A stretch of 7,224 bases of DNA from Methylophilaceae bacterium. GTDB taxonomy: Bacteria > Pseudomonadota > Gammaproteobacteria > Burkholderiales > Methylophilaceae. The DNA is taken from the NCBI GenBank assembly GCA_006844635.1, contig SPJO01000020.1, positions 1 to 7,224 of the forward strand. Direction: 5' to 3'. The notes under the pieces are model-generated. The model was not told the origin of the DNA and did not search any database. It saw only the letters and a list, made by a program, of their open reading frames with translations. Shown one piece after another: positions 1-5,798 of the stretch; position 1 is the first letter of the stretch; the number at the start of each line of letters is the position of its first letter. The position numbers and the translations under genes were made by a program.

Positions 1-218
1 GCAATCAACTCTGGCATAAAGCTATCGATATGCGCTTGGTAATTTTGATAAAAGACTGCGGCAATAAAGTCTTCGACCTCTCGCCGACTAAAGTCGCCTG
101 CTTTGACAACATGCGCTGTGATTTCATCTGCGTGATAACGCTTGGTTTTAGCAAATGAACGTAACTGATATGCAGCTTGCGTATTGTGGAGTAATTCAGA
201 ACTGGTGGCTTTCAGCAT
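1..218 (-). CDS. Thermostable-hemolysin-family protein, N-terminal part (cut by left edge)
   Basis: An open frame runs leftward from ATG at 218-216 and leaves the window after 72 complete codons. The visible protein begins MLKATSSELLHNTQ and contains RREVEDFIAAVFYQNY (residues 45-60) followed by QAHIDSFMPELI (61-72). The pattern of an acidic/aromatic helix, then Y-x-A-x-I-x-x-F-M-P-x-L, resembles the start of the conserved domain of thermostable hemolysins (Vibrio delta-VPH type), which is why I assign that family. The biochemical role of these proteins outside Vibrio is not established. No signal peptide is visible. The ribosome site is weak (GAAAG about 12 bases upstream). The gene lies downstream of the sulfatase in the same direction but has its own -24/-12 promoter at 258-273 and two upstream palindromes, so it probably starts a separate, regulated operon. 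Family assignment is from memory of the motif and covers only the N-terminus. Confidence 0.68.
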   Translation of the reverse strand, partial: MLKATSSELLHNTQAAYQLRSFAKTKRYHADEITAHVVKAGDFSRREVEDFIAAVFYQNYQAHIDSFMPELI

Positions 219-257
219 GGATAAGTACTTTCGTAAAAATAACATATTGAGAATGAA

Positions 258-273
258 TGCAAGGCGTATGCCA
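258..273 (-). promoter_or_regulatory. Sigma-54 (-24/-12) promoter of the hemolysin-family gene
   Basis: The minus strand reads TGGCATA-CGCC-TTGCA. It has the invariant GG (272-271) and GC (260-259) separated by exactly 10 bases, and matches the TGGCACG-N4-TTGCW consensus at all but two positions. The inferred transcription start is an A at about 247, giving a leader of about 28 bases before the ATG at 218. Two palindromes centred at 333 and 364 lie about 86 and 117 bp upstream of that start. The sequence match is direct; the activity is inferred. Confidence 0.8.
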
Positions 274-326
274 TGTATAAAAATAGTTTAAATTCAATAA
301 CTTAAAAATTATTAGTAAAAGGGCTC

Positions 327-339
327 TGCAAATTTTGCA
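327..339. promoter_or_regulatory. Palindromic enhancer-like site, promoter-proximal, hemolysin gene
   Basis: This 13-bp site reads TGCAAATTTTGCA and fits TGCAA-N3-TTGCA. The dyad extends outward to about 10 bp per arm (323-343). It lies just after the sulfatase stop codon and about 86 bp upstream of the inferred sigma-54 start at 247. It is one of four such sites in the window and forms a pair with the site at 358-370, with 31 bp between centres. The extended arms could also fold as a hairpin in the sulfatase mRNA 3' end, but the T-run after it is poor (CCCTTTTAC), so I favour a protein-binding site. Confidence 0.72.
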
Positions 340-344
340 GAGCT

Positions 345-2360
345 TTACTTAATGACGTGCAAACTTTGCAGACCCAAATCAGATTGGTAGCCTTGTTGTT
401 GATAAAGCCACGTTGGCAGAAGCGCAGAGGCGAGTGCTCGATTAGTGATTGCGGTGGCGTTTGCTGGTGGCCCGTTAACAGAGAGTGTTTGTGCTTGCTC
501 ATTAACATGCGCATAGGTGGGTGGTTGTTCAGGACGCAAAATCACAAGCTCATGACCCTCCATCCAAGCATAGTTATCGTAGTACTGCATCATGGCGCGT
601 CCAGGGGCTGCATCATCTTCTGCGCTAATATCGCGGCCAAACATTGGCGTGGTGACGTCGAGTCCAGCCAAAGATAATAATGTGGTAGGTAGGTCAATCT
701 GGCTGGCGACTGTTTTAATGGCTTTTGCTTGGATATCTGCGCCTAAAATTAATCCTGGGATATGGAAATTGGTAATAGGAATCAGGCTGTCGCCACGCAC
801 GCGGATATCATGGTCCGCTACGACTAAAAAGAGTGTGTCTTTGTAATAGTCGCTGGCTTTTGCCTTATCAAAGAATTTTCCCAGCGCATAGTCTGCATAT
901 TTGACGGCATTATTGTCGGTGGCCTTTGGTTGTTCATAGGGCTTGATGCGACCATCAGGAAACTCGAATGGGGAGTGGTTAGATGAGGAAAAAATTAACG
1001 TAAAAAATGGTTTTCCTGTGGCATGTTGTTGCGAAATTTCTTGGTGGGCGCGATTAAATAAATCTTCATCAGAAACACCCCAGCTTCCAACAAAGCTTGG
1101 ATGAACGAAATCTTTTTCTTCGGTCACATGCTTAAAGCCATTGCCCATAAAAAAGCTGCGCATATTATCAAAGTGCGATTCGCCGCCGTAAATAAAATGG
1201 GTGTCATAACCTTTGGCCGACAACAAGCTCGCTAGTGTGGTGAAGTGGTCTTGAGATAAGGACAGTTTCACCACGCTTTCAGCAGGGGTTGGTGGAAATC
1301 CTGCTACCACGGCTTCAATGCCACGTACTGATCGTGTACCCGTTGCATAAAGGTTTTCAAACCACCAGCCTTGTTGTTTGAGTTTCTCTAGTTCTGGCGT
1401 TACAGGTTTGCCGCCAAGCGACTCTACAAAAGTTGCGCCTAAACTTTCTTCTAGAATAATGACGATGTTCAGGGGTTTTTGATAATGGTGAGTCGGGGTT
1501 TGATGCACTAAGGTCGGCAGCTTTTTATTGTGTAGCAGTGTGCGTTTGTCATGCAGCAGCTCACGCGTTGAACCAAATGCCGTTAACATCTCCTCGGTAG
1601 ACATTTTTCCATATATTTCGCTAGTATGGCTTTCATGTTTTAGGTTGTAGGCGGCATACAGCGCAGAGTAACTGGAGTTGATAATCAAGTCATTCACTAG
1701 CGCATCATTTGTGATGGCAAAAAAAGCTGGATTGACTGGGCGATGGCCTAACGTAGAGCGAATACTGAACACGCATAACAAAAACAGCATAGGTAACAAT
1801 AACCAGTAATATCGCTGTTTCAGCAAATTGCTTTGCAAAAGCCAAGCACGGGCGCTACGCCGCATGATGCTGAAAGTAGCATATAGGGCTAATAAACTAA
1901 TCAATAGCTGTACCTTAAAGCCTTTCCAAAGCATCGGTAAGACTTCTTTGGGGTATTTTAGATATTCAATAAGCAAGCGGTTTGGTCTGGTGCTGTATTC
2001 AGCAATAAACCCTGGAGTAATCGCCTCCATGAAGATAATGAAGACTACGGATGCAATGAGCCACCCATAAGTAAAACGTTGCCAAGGTCGCCATGCGCGC
2101 AATATCACGAACACTGGAGAAAGTAATAACGGAATTAAGCTTAGTAAGCCGAGCATCACAAGGTCAGCTCGCAAGCCATAGGCAAATATTTCCAGATAAG
2201 CGATATTGTCAAAGTGCTGATACTGCCAGAGTGATAACAATGCTCTTGATAAGCTGAGTACCGGTAAGCCAATGATATAAAGCGCAAGTAATGGGGCATA
2301 AAAGCCAGTGCGTGATAATGTGTGCCAGAAAGGCAGAAAGGGAGATATTGTTTTAGACAA
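345..2360 (-). CDS. LTA-synthase-family membrane sulfatase / phosphoglycerol transferase
   Basis: This 671-residue inner-membrane enzyme has about five N-terminal membrane segments (roughly 20-42, 60-88, 98-118, 148-165, 185-203), then an extracytoplasmic sulfatase-fold domain (about 297-600). Residues lining up with the LtaS active site are E304 in NIVIILEES, the likely nucleophile T342 in YATGTRS, H462 in SSNHSPF, and D516-H517 in VVADHD. W427 and H533 are further candidates for substrate or metal contacts. Family members (LtaS, OpgB/MdoB) move phosphoglycerol from phosphatidylglycerol to a glycan or lipid; the substrate here is unknown. A Gram-negative cell makes classical lipoteichoic acid unlikely. 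The start is TTG at 2360-2358: no ATG exists upstream before the in-frame stop at 2417, the next Met (M70) would remove the first membrane segment, and AGAG sits about 9 bases upstream. It has its own sigma-54 promoter (2396-2411) and paired upstream palindromes. Confidence 0.88.
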   Translation of the reverse strand: MSKTISPFLPFWHTLSRTGFYAPLLALYIIGLPVLSLSRALLSLWQYQHFDNIAYLEIFAYGLRADLVMLGLLSLIPLLLSPVFVILRAWRPWQRFTYGWLIASVVFIIFMEAITPGFIAEYSTRPNRLLIEYLKYPKEVLPMLWKGFKVQLLISLLALYATFSIMRRSARAWLLQSNLLKQRYYWLLLPMLFLLCVFSIRSTLGHRPVNPAFFAITNDALVNDLIINSSYSALYAAYNLKHESHTSEIYGKMSTEEMLTAFGSTRELLHDKRTLLHNKKLPTLVHQTPTHHYQKPLNIVIILEESLGATFVESLGGKPVTPELEKLKQQGWWFENLYATGTRSVRGIEAVVAGFPPTPAESVVKLSLSQDHFTTLASLLSAKGYDTHFIYGGESHFDNMRSFFMGNGFKHVTEEKDFVHPSFVGSWGVSDEDLFNRAHQEISQQHATGKPFFTLIFSSSNHSPFEFPDGRIKPYEQPKATDNNAVKYADYALGKFFDKAKASDYYKDTLFLVVADHDIRVRGDSLIPITNFHIPGLILGADIQAKAIKTVASQIDLPTTLLSLAGLDVTTPMFGRDISAEDDAAPGRAMMQYYDNYAWMEGHELVILRPEQPPTYAHVNEQAQTLSVNGPPANATAITNRALASALLPTWLYQQQGYQSDLGLQSLHVIK
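358..370. promoter_or_regulatory. Palindromic enhancer-like site, distal, hemolysin gene (inside sulfatase CDS)
   Basis: The site reads TGCAAACTTTGCA on the plus strand (TGCAAAGTTTGCA on the minus strand). It lies about 117 bp upstream of the inferred start at 247. It is embedded in the last codons of the sulfatase gene, contributing to the C-terminal residues LQSLHVIK. The 13-mer is identical, in opposite orientation, to the site at 2467-2479. Confidence 0.72.
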
Positions 2361-2395
2361 TGTGTAGTTCTCTACTATTAGGAGTAATAGAGAGT

Positions 2396-2411
2396 CGCAA
2401 ACAATGTGCCT
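2396..2411 (-). promoter_or_regulatory. Sigma-54 (-24/-12) promoter of the sulfatase gene
   Basis: The minus strand reads AGGCACA-TTGT-TTGCG. It contains GGCAC and TTGC, with GG (2410-2409) and GC (2398-2397) exactly 10 bases apart, matching TGGCACG-N4-TTGCW except at the first T, the G after GGCAC and the last base. The inferred start is an A at about 2385, leaving a 24-25-base leader that still contains the AGAG ribosome site before the TTG start at 2360. Two palindromes are centred about 88 and 120 bp upstream. The sequence is read directly; function is inferred. Confidence 0.8.
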
Positions 2412-2466
2412 ACTTTAAATAAGCTTTATTTTTCAGTTGCTTATAGAACTTTAGTGTGAGAGACCA

Positions 2467-2479
2467 TGCAAAGTTTGCA
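2467..2479. promoter_or_regulatory. Palindromic enhancer-like site, promoter-proximal, sulfatase gene
   Basis: The site reads TGCAAAGTTTGCA, a perfect 6-bp-arm dyad with one central base. It is centred at 2473, about 88 bp upstream of the inferred sigma-54 start at 2385. Its partner at 2499-2511 is 32 bp away centre to centre. The spacing and distance match the way NtrC-type activators place paired dimer sites. Confidence 0.75.
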
Positions 2480-2498
2480 CTATAACTATGGGAGGCAC

Positions 2499-2511
2499 TG
2501 CAAAGGTTGCA
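2499..2511. promoter_or_regulatory. Palindromic enhancer-like site, distal, sulfatase gene
   Basis: The site reads TGCAAAGGTTGCA, matching TGCAA-N3-TTGCA with one mismatch in the inner dyad. It is centred at 2505, about 120 bp upstream of the inferred sulfatase start, and lies 3 bp beyond the stop codon of the binding-protein gene. It pairs with 2467-2479. Confidence 0.7.
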
Positions 2512-2514
2512 GGC

Positions 2515-3036
2515 TTATTGGCAGTTGAGGGCGGAGGGGGCTGTGCGGGTGATGGTTTGATTCACAATCCAGAAAACAGGTTTGACTCTGTCGTCTACTT
2601 GGCAGGCATCGACATAGCCAATAGCGCCTTTGGTTTTGGCGACATAACGTAATACGGCTTCTTCTGATTTGACGGCGTATGGCGGCCTAATACCATTAAA
2701 GTACTGCCCGTTCCAGTAATCAATCTGAGCGCTTGGTAAGCTGCCTAATATCGACTGTGAAAAGCTAGAGCGGATGGCATGCTGCGTATCTAGGTTCACG
2801 GGTTTAATGGGTAATCCTTTAGGCCAGTAACGCTGCTTGCGCCAGAAAATTGGCTTTAAATTATCTGGTGCCAGTTTTAATTGTTTTAAGCTTTGTGATT
2901 GATTGATGATCACCGCAATGGTGCCACGGTATGGCTTCGCCGCATACACAGGGATTGATGCCGCAGTCAACAGGCTGCAACTGAGCATCACATAGTGAAT
3001 CCAATGGCGCATAGGCTTAGTCATCTCCACTTGCAT
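2515..3036 (-). CDS. Small periplasmic phosphate-binding-protein-like (PstS-like) protein
   Basis: This protein is about 173 residues from the ATG at 3036. It has a Sec signal peptide with likely cleavage at PVYA|AKP (near residue 32). The mature part carries the pattern of small PBP-like proteins: IFWRKQRYWPKGLPIKPVN (about 63-81), a YWNGQYFNG segment (108-115), and AIGYVD (138-143), equivalent to the PstS-type segments IFxGxxxxWxDGxxIxPV and GAIGYV. It is much shorter than a full PstS, so it has one compact domain and probably binds a small anion or ligand in the periplasm. The two Cys of the mature part (about 145 and 172) could form a disulfide. No ABC permease or ATPase lies nearby. The ATG overlaps the porin stop as TGATG, which suggests translational coupling. 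An alternative ATG at 3012-3010 would give a shorter, more typical signal peptide, with GGAG 12 bases upstream. A TTG at 3039 is less likely. Confidence 0.8.
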   Translation of the reverse strand: MQVEMTKPMRHWIHYVMLSCSLLTAASIPVYAAKPYRGTIAVIINQSQSLKQLKLAPDNLKPIFWRKQRYWPKGLPIKPVNLDTQHAIRSSFSQSILGSLPSAQIDYWNGQYFNGIRPPYAVKSEEAVLRYVAKTKGAIGYVDACQVDDRVKPVFWIVNQTITRTAPSALNCQ

Positions 3037-4040
3037 CAAAAGAACAAAGTGTAAGAGGTTAAAAAGCCACGCGGTGAATCCGGTTGTTCACCACTGCCAC
3101 CAGTAAACTCAACCTTAAATAAGTGTTTGGGTTTAACGTGCCATGTTGCACCGACCAGCCATCGCTCTGATGAACCATCATCTGGTCGCTGAAAGGTTTC
3201 TAAACGAGTAATCCAATACCAGTTATTTAAGCCCATTTTATTGAGAGGTACTGCGGTTTGTAAATAGGCACCACTACCGCCGTCATTCTCTGAACTAGTG
3301 AGGCGGTGAAACGCTTCACCACTGACTTCAACGTTATACAGGTGCGTCACAAAGTCCAAGCCAAGCATGGTGTACTTGCCGTTTGGGATATCTTTTTCTT
3401 TAAATGATAAAAAAGAAATACCGAAATCTGACTGGTTTTTTAAGCTGACGCGTGCACCATAAACGTGTTCAAACTCCAATTCTTCATCATCGAGCTTTTG
3501 GTCCTCTAGCACTTCAGAAAATACCTTGTATTCGAAAGCGCCATCTAGAAATGGTATTGCGCCGAATAACATGATGCCGTTGGTTGCTATTGGAAATAGT
3601 CGGGTGGTGGCAAGCGGCCTTGTCGTTGTCCAGACTAAGGGTGGCGCATGTAGCAAGTTCCAGCGGCTGTTTGGCGTTAAAAAGCGTCCAATACGGACAT
3701 TGGCTTTTTCTGACAAGTTGTAGTCGAAATAGAATCGTTCCAAGTCAATCTCTACGCTTTTGGCGTGAAACTGTTTTTCGTCATTCCATGTTAGCGGGTT
3801 CTCTAACTCCAGCTCACTAAAAAAGCGCCAGCGGCTATCGCTATTCCACGAAAGCAACATGCTAATTTCATTCAATGAGGCAGAGGCCTTGTCATTGCGC
3901 TCCAAAACAAATTGTGCGCTGGTGTATCCGCCCAGTGAAAAGCCATCTAGAAAACTGACTTGGTCTTCGTCTGCCCATGCCGTGCTGCAGAGCAAAAATG
4001 CGCTGGCTAAACTCACCAGTCCCGTGATAAATTTCTTCAT
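3036..4040 (-). CDS. Outer-membrane beta-barrel / porin-like protein
   Basis: This 334-residue protein begins MKKFITGLVSLASAFLLCSTAWA|DEDQ, a clear Sec signal peptide cleaved after residue 23. The mature 311 residues show alternating hydrophobic/polar strands, many aromatic residues and a C-terminal Phe (SYTLFF), the usual signal for beta-barrel insertion into the outer membrane. The segment VRIGRFLTPNSRWN resembles the strand/loop of porins annotated as phosphate-selective or generic barrels; I cannot name the solute. The start at 4040 is chosen because the frame upstream has only a TTG at 4118 and would put 26 residues in front of a well-formed signal peptide. A weak GAG site lies about 7 bases upstream. 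It forms an overlapping pair with the downstream binding protein and diverges from the kinase gene across 93 bp, which suggests the porin, binding protein and kinase serve the same signal. Confidence 0.82.
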   Translation of the reverse strand: MKKFITGLVSLASAFLLCSTAWADEDQVSFLDGFSLGGYTSAQFVLERNDKASASLNEISMLLSWNSDSRWRFFSELELENPLTWNDEKQFHAKSVEIDLERFYFDYNLSEKANVRIGRFLTPNSRWNLLHAPPLVWTTTRPLATTRLFPIATNGIMLFGAIPFLDGAFEYKVFSEVLEDQKLDDEELEFEHVYGARVSLKNQSDFGISFLSFKEKDIPNGKYTMLGLDFVTHLYNVEVSGEAFHRLTSSENDGGSGAYLQTAVPLNKMGLNNWYWITRLETFQRPDDGSSERWLVGATWHVKPKHLFKVEFTGGSGEQPDSPRGFLTSYTLFF

Positions 4041-4133
4041 AGGCAACTCGTTCTGAATGAATATGGGTGCATGATTGATATTTCCATGATAGAAAGTAAT
4101 GCTACTGACTTTATACAATAACAGAAAGTATAC

Positions 4134-5795
4134 ATGTTAAAAAAGTTCACCATTAAGCAGTTGCTGTTGTTGGCATTTTTGCTAGCAGGCTTGCTGCCAG
4201 CGATGTTGGTGAGCTTGCTTAGCTTTTATCAAACACGCAATGTGTTGAAAGCAGAAATACAGCAAGATATGCAAGCCCTGAGTACGGCGGTCGCGAACGA
4301 TTTAGAGCGAATGATGTTAGAGCGCATGCGCAATGTGCAGTCTTGGAGCCAATTGTCGATTATGCAAGAAGCCGGCATTGGCGATATTGATAAGCGTTTG
4401 TCTATTTTCTTAAATGGTTTAGCCAAAAGCTATGGCGGCCTGTACAAAAAGATTTATGTGGTGAATGCGCAAGGTCGTGTAATTGCCAGTAGCAAAGCGC
4501 AACAGATAGACCAACAACGCGCAAATGATCAGCTTTGGTTTAAAACAGATGACAATATCAAGCCATTAGTGTTTCATCAGGTGCAAGATAAAACATTGCC
4601 TATTTCACAAGCCATCATAGATGAAAACACTTTACTGCCAATGGCAGAGTTGGTTGTAGAGTTTGATTGGGGAGCTGTCGAGCGCTTGCTAAACAATGCA
4701 GCCAGTGCATCAACTGCCGTGGCGCTAAAAGACAAGGCAGGTCAGCTATTATCGGCGACTGAAAATTGGGGCAGTATCCAAGCCAGTCATGGGATGCATG
4801 TCACACAATCATTTAGCGAACATTCAGCGATGTCTCAATGGCAAATACACATCGAAAAACTGCGTTCTGTCGCCATTGCACCAGTACACCGCTTAGCTTA
4901 TATTTTTCTAGGTTTGCTATTTGCGACCATATTGTTAGCGGCTTTCATGGTGAGACCAATCGCGCAAGCTATCTCTGACCCGATTACGAGGTTAACCGAT
5001 TTTGTGCGCGGTTTTACCCGCCAAACAAAAACGCCACCGCCGCAATCTGGCCCACCAGAAGTGCGTGAGTTAGGGCAAGCATTTGAAAAAATGATGCATG
5101 ATTTAGAGCAATCACAATCAGACCTAACACGTGCGGCTAAGTTGGCTGTCGTCGGAGAAATGGCCGCAGCCATGAGCCATGAAGTACGCACGCCACTAGG
5201 TATTTTGCGCTCATCAGCTGATGTGTTAAAACGCGAAAAAAGCATCAGTGCAGAAGGTCGAGAGGTGCTGACATTTATTGACGCAGAAACGGAAAGAATG
5301 AATAAGCTGGTGAGTACCTTGATTGATGCTGCACGTCCGCGGCCACCTGTTTTTGCGCCGGTCAATCTAACGCAGCTATTGCAAGACAATATTGCGCTGC
5401 TAGAGGCAAAAGCACGTGAAAAACAGATTCAAATAGGGTTTGATGCAGTAGAAGGTGTGATGGCTGACGTGGATGCTGATCAAATAACCCAAGTCATGAT
5501 GAACCTCATTATGAATGCGGTACAAGTGTTGGAAGCAGGTGGTCATATAACGGTCTCGTTGCAGCAGCAAGCTGACAATATTACGATCAAAGTTATGGAC
5601 GACGGCGAAGGTATTGCCAAGGTGCATCAGCCACAGATTTTTGAATCATTTTTCACGAAACGTGCTGGTGGTGTTGGCCTCGGTCTTGCCATTGTGCGGC
5701 AGATTGTGCAAGCGCATCATGGTGAAATCAGTTACCAAAAGAGTACAATGGGCGGTGCGCAATTCACCATCGTGATGCCCAACCACATAGAGTAA
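4134..5795 (+). CDS. Membrane sensor histidine kinase (periplasmic Cache-like sensor, HAMP)
   Basis: This 553-residue kinase autophosphorylates in response to a periplasmic signal and is expected to phosphorylate the regulator encoded 3 bp downstream. Order of parts: TM1 (about 8-31); a periplasmic region of about 220 residues that looks like a double-Cache fold (KKIYVVNAQGRVIASS at 105-120 and VALKDKAGQLLSA at 196-208); TM2 (about 253-273); HAMP (about 274-328, with a proline-rich stretch near 301-307); DHp helix with H-box MSHEVRTPL, phospho-acceptor H349; then ATPase domain with N-box N457/N461, G1 DDGEGI (489-494), F-box IFESFFTKR (502-510) and G2 GGVGLGLAI (512-520). All catalytic motifs are intact. 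The start is ATG 4134, with GAAAG 5 bases upstream. The kinase core is of the type usually paired with NtrC-family regulators. No clear sigma-70 or sigma-54 promoter is visible in front of it. Confidence 0.92.
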   Translation: MLKKFTIKQLLLLAFLLAGLLPAMLVSLLSFYQTRNVLKAEIQQDMQALSTAVANDLERMMLERMRNVQSWSQLSIMQEAGIGDIDKRLSIFLNGLAKSYGGLYKKIYVVNAQGRVIASSKAQQIDQQRANDQLWFKTDDNIKPLVFHQVQDKTLPISQAIIDENTLLPMAELVVEFDWGAVERLLNNAASASTAVALKDKAGQLLSATENWGSIQASHGMHVTQSFSEHSAMSQWQIHIEKLRSVAIAPVHRLAYIFLGLLFATILLAAFMVRPIAQAISDPITRLTDFVRGFTRQTKTPPPQSGPPEVRELGQAFEKMMHDLEQSQSDLTRAAKLAVVGEMAAAMSHEVRTPLGILRSSADVLKREKSISAEGREVLTFIDAETERMNKLVSTLIDAARPRPPVFAPVNLTQLLQDNIALLEAKAREKQIQIGFDAVEGVMADVDADQITQVMMNLIMNAVQVLEAGGHITVSLQQQADNITIKVMDDGEGIAKVHQPQIFESFFTKRAGGVGLGLAIVRQIVQAHHGEISYQKSTMGGAQFTIVMPNHIE

Positions 5796-5798
5796 ACC

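Noticed and set aside
241..266. Fur-box-like sequence TTGAGAATGAATGCAA upstream of the hemolysin gene.
   Set aside because: Only one half resembles the Fur 7-1-7 pattern, and the stretch overlaps the sigma-54 promoter, which fits much better.
323..343. Hairpin after the sulfatase stop as an intrinsic terminator.
   Set aside because: The stem is good but the following minus-strand sequence CCCTTTTACTAA has only a short T-run. The core matches the enhancer motif. Partial terminator activity cannot be excluded.
327..2511. Inverted palindrome pairs on both sides of the sulfatase gene, looking like ends of a mobile cassette or REP-type repeats.
   Set aside because: No transposase or target duplication is present. 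Both pairs sit at the same distance from a -24/-12 promoter, which explains them better as activator sites.
2950..3012. Lipoprotein signal (MLSC) in the binding-like protein.
   Set aside because: The residues before Cys do not fit a lipobox, and a normal signal-peptidase site (VYA|A) follows.
4041..4118. Longer porin start at TTG 4118.
   Set aside because: It would add 26 residues before a textbook signal peptide starting MKKFITG at 4040.
4898..5389. A 163-codon open frame antisense to the kinase gene, and other shorter antisense frames (for example 5400-5627 and 6440-6682).
   Set aside because: They lie wholly opposite well-supported conserved coding sequence, have no recognisable domains and look like by-products of codon use.
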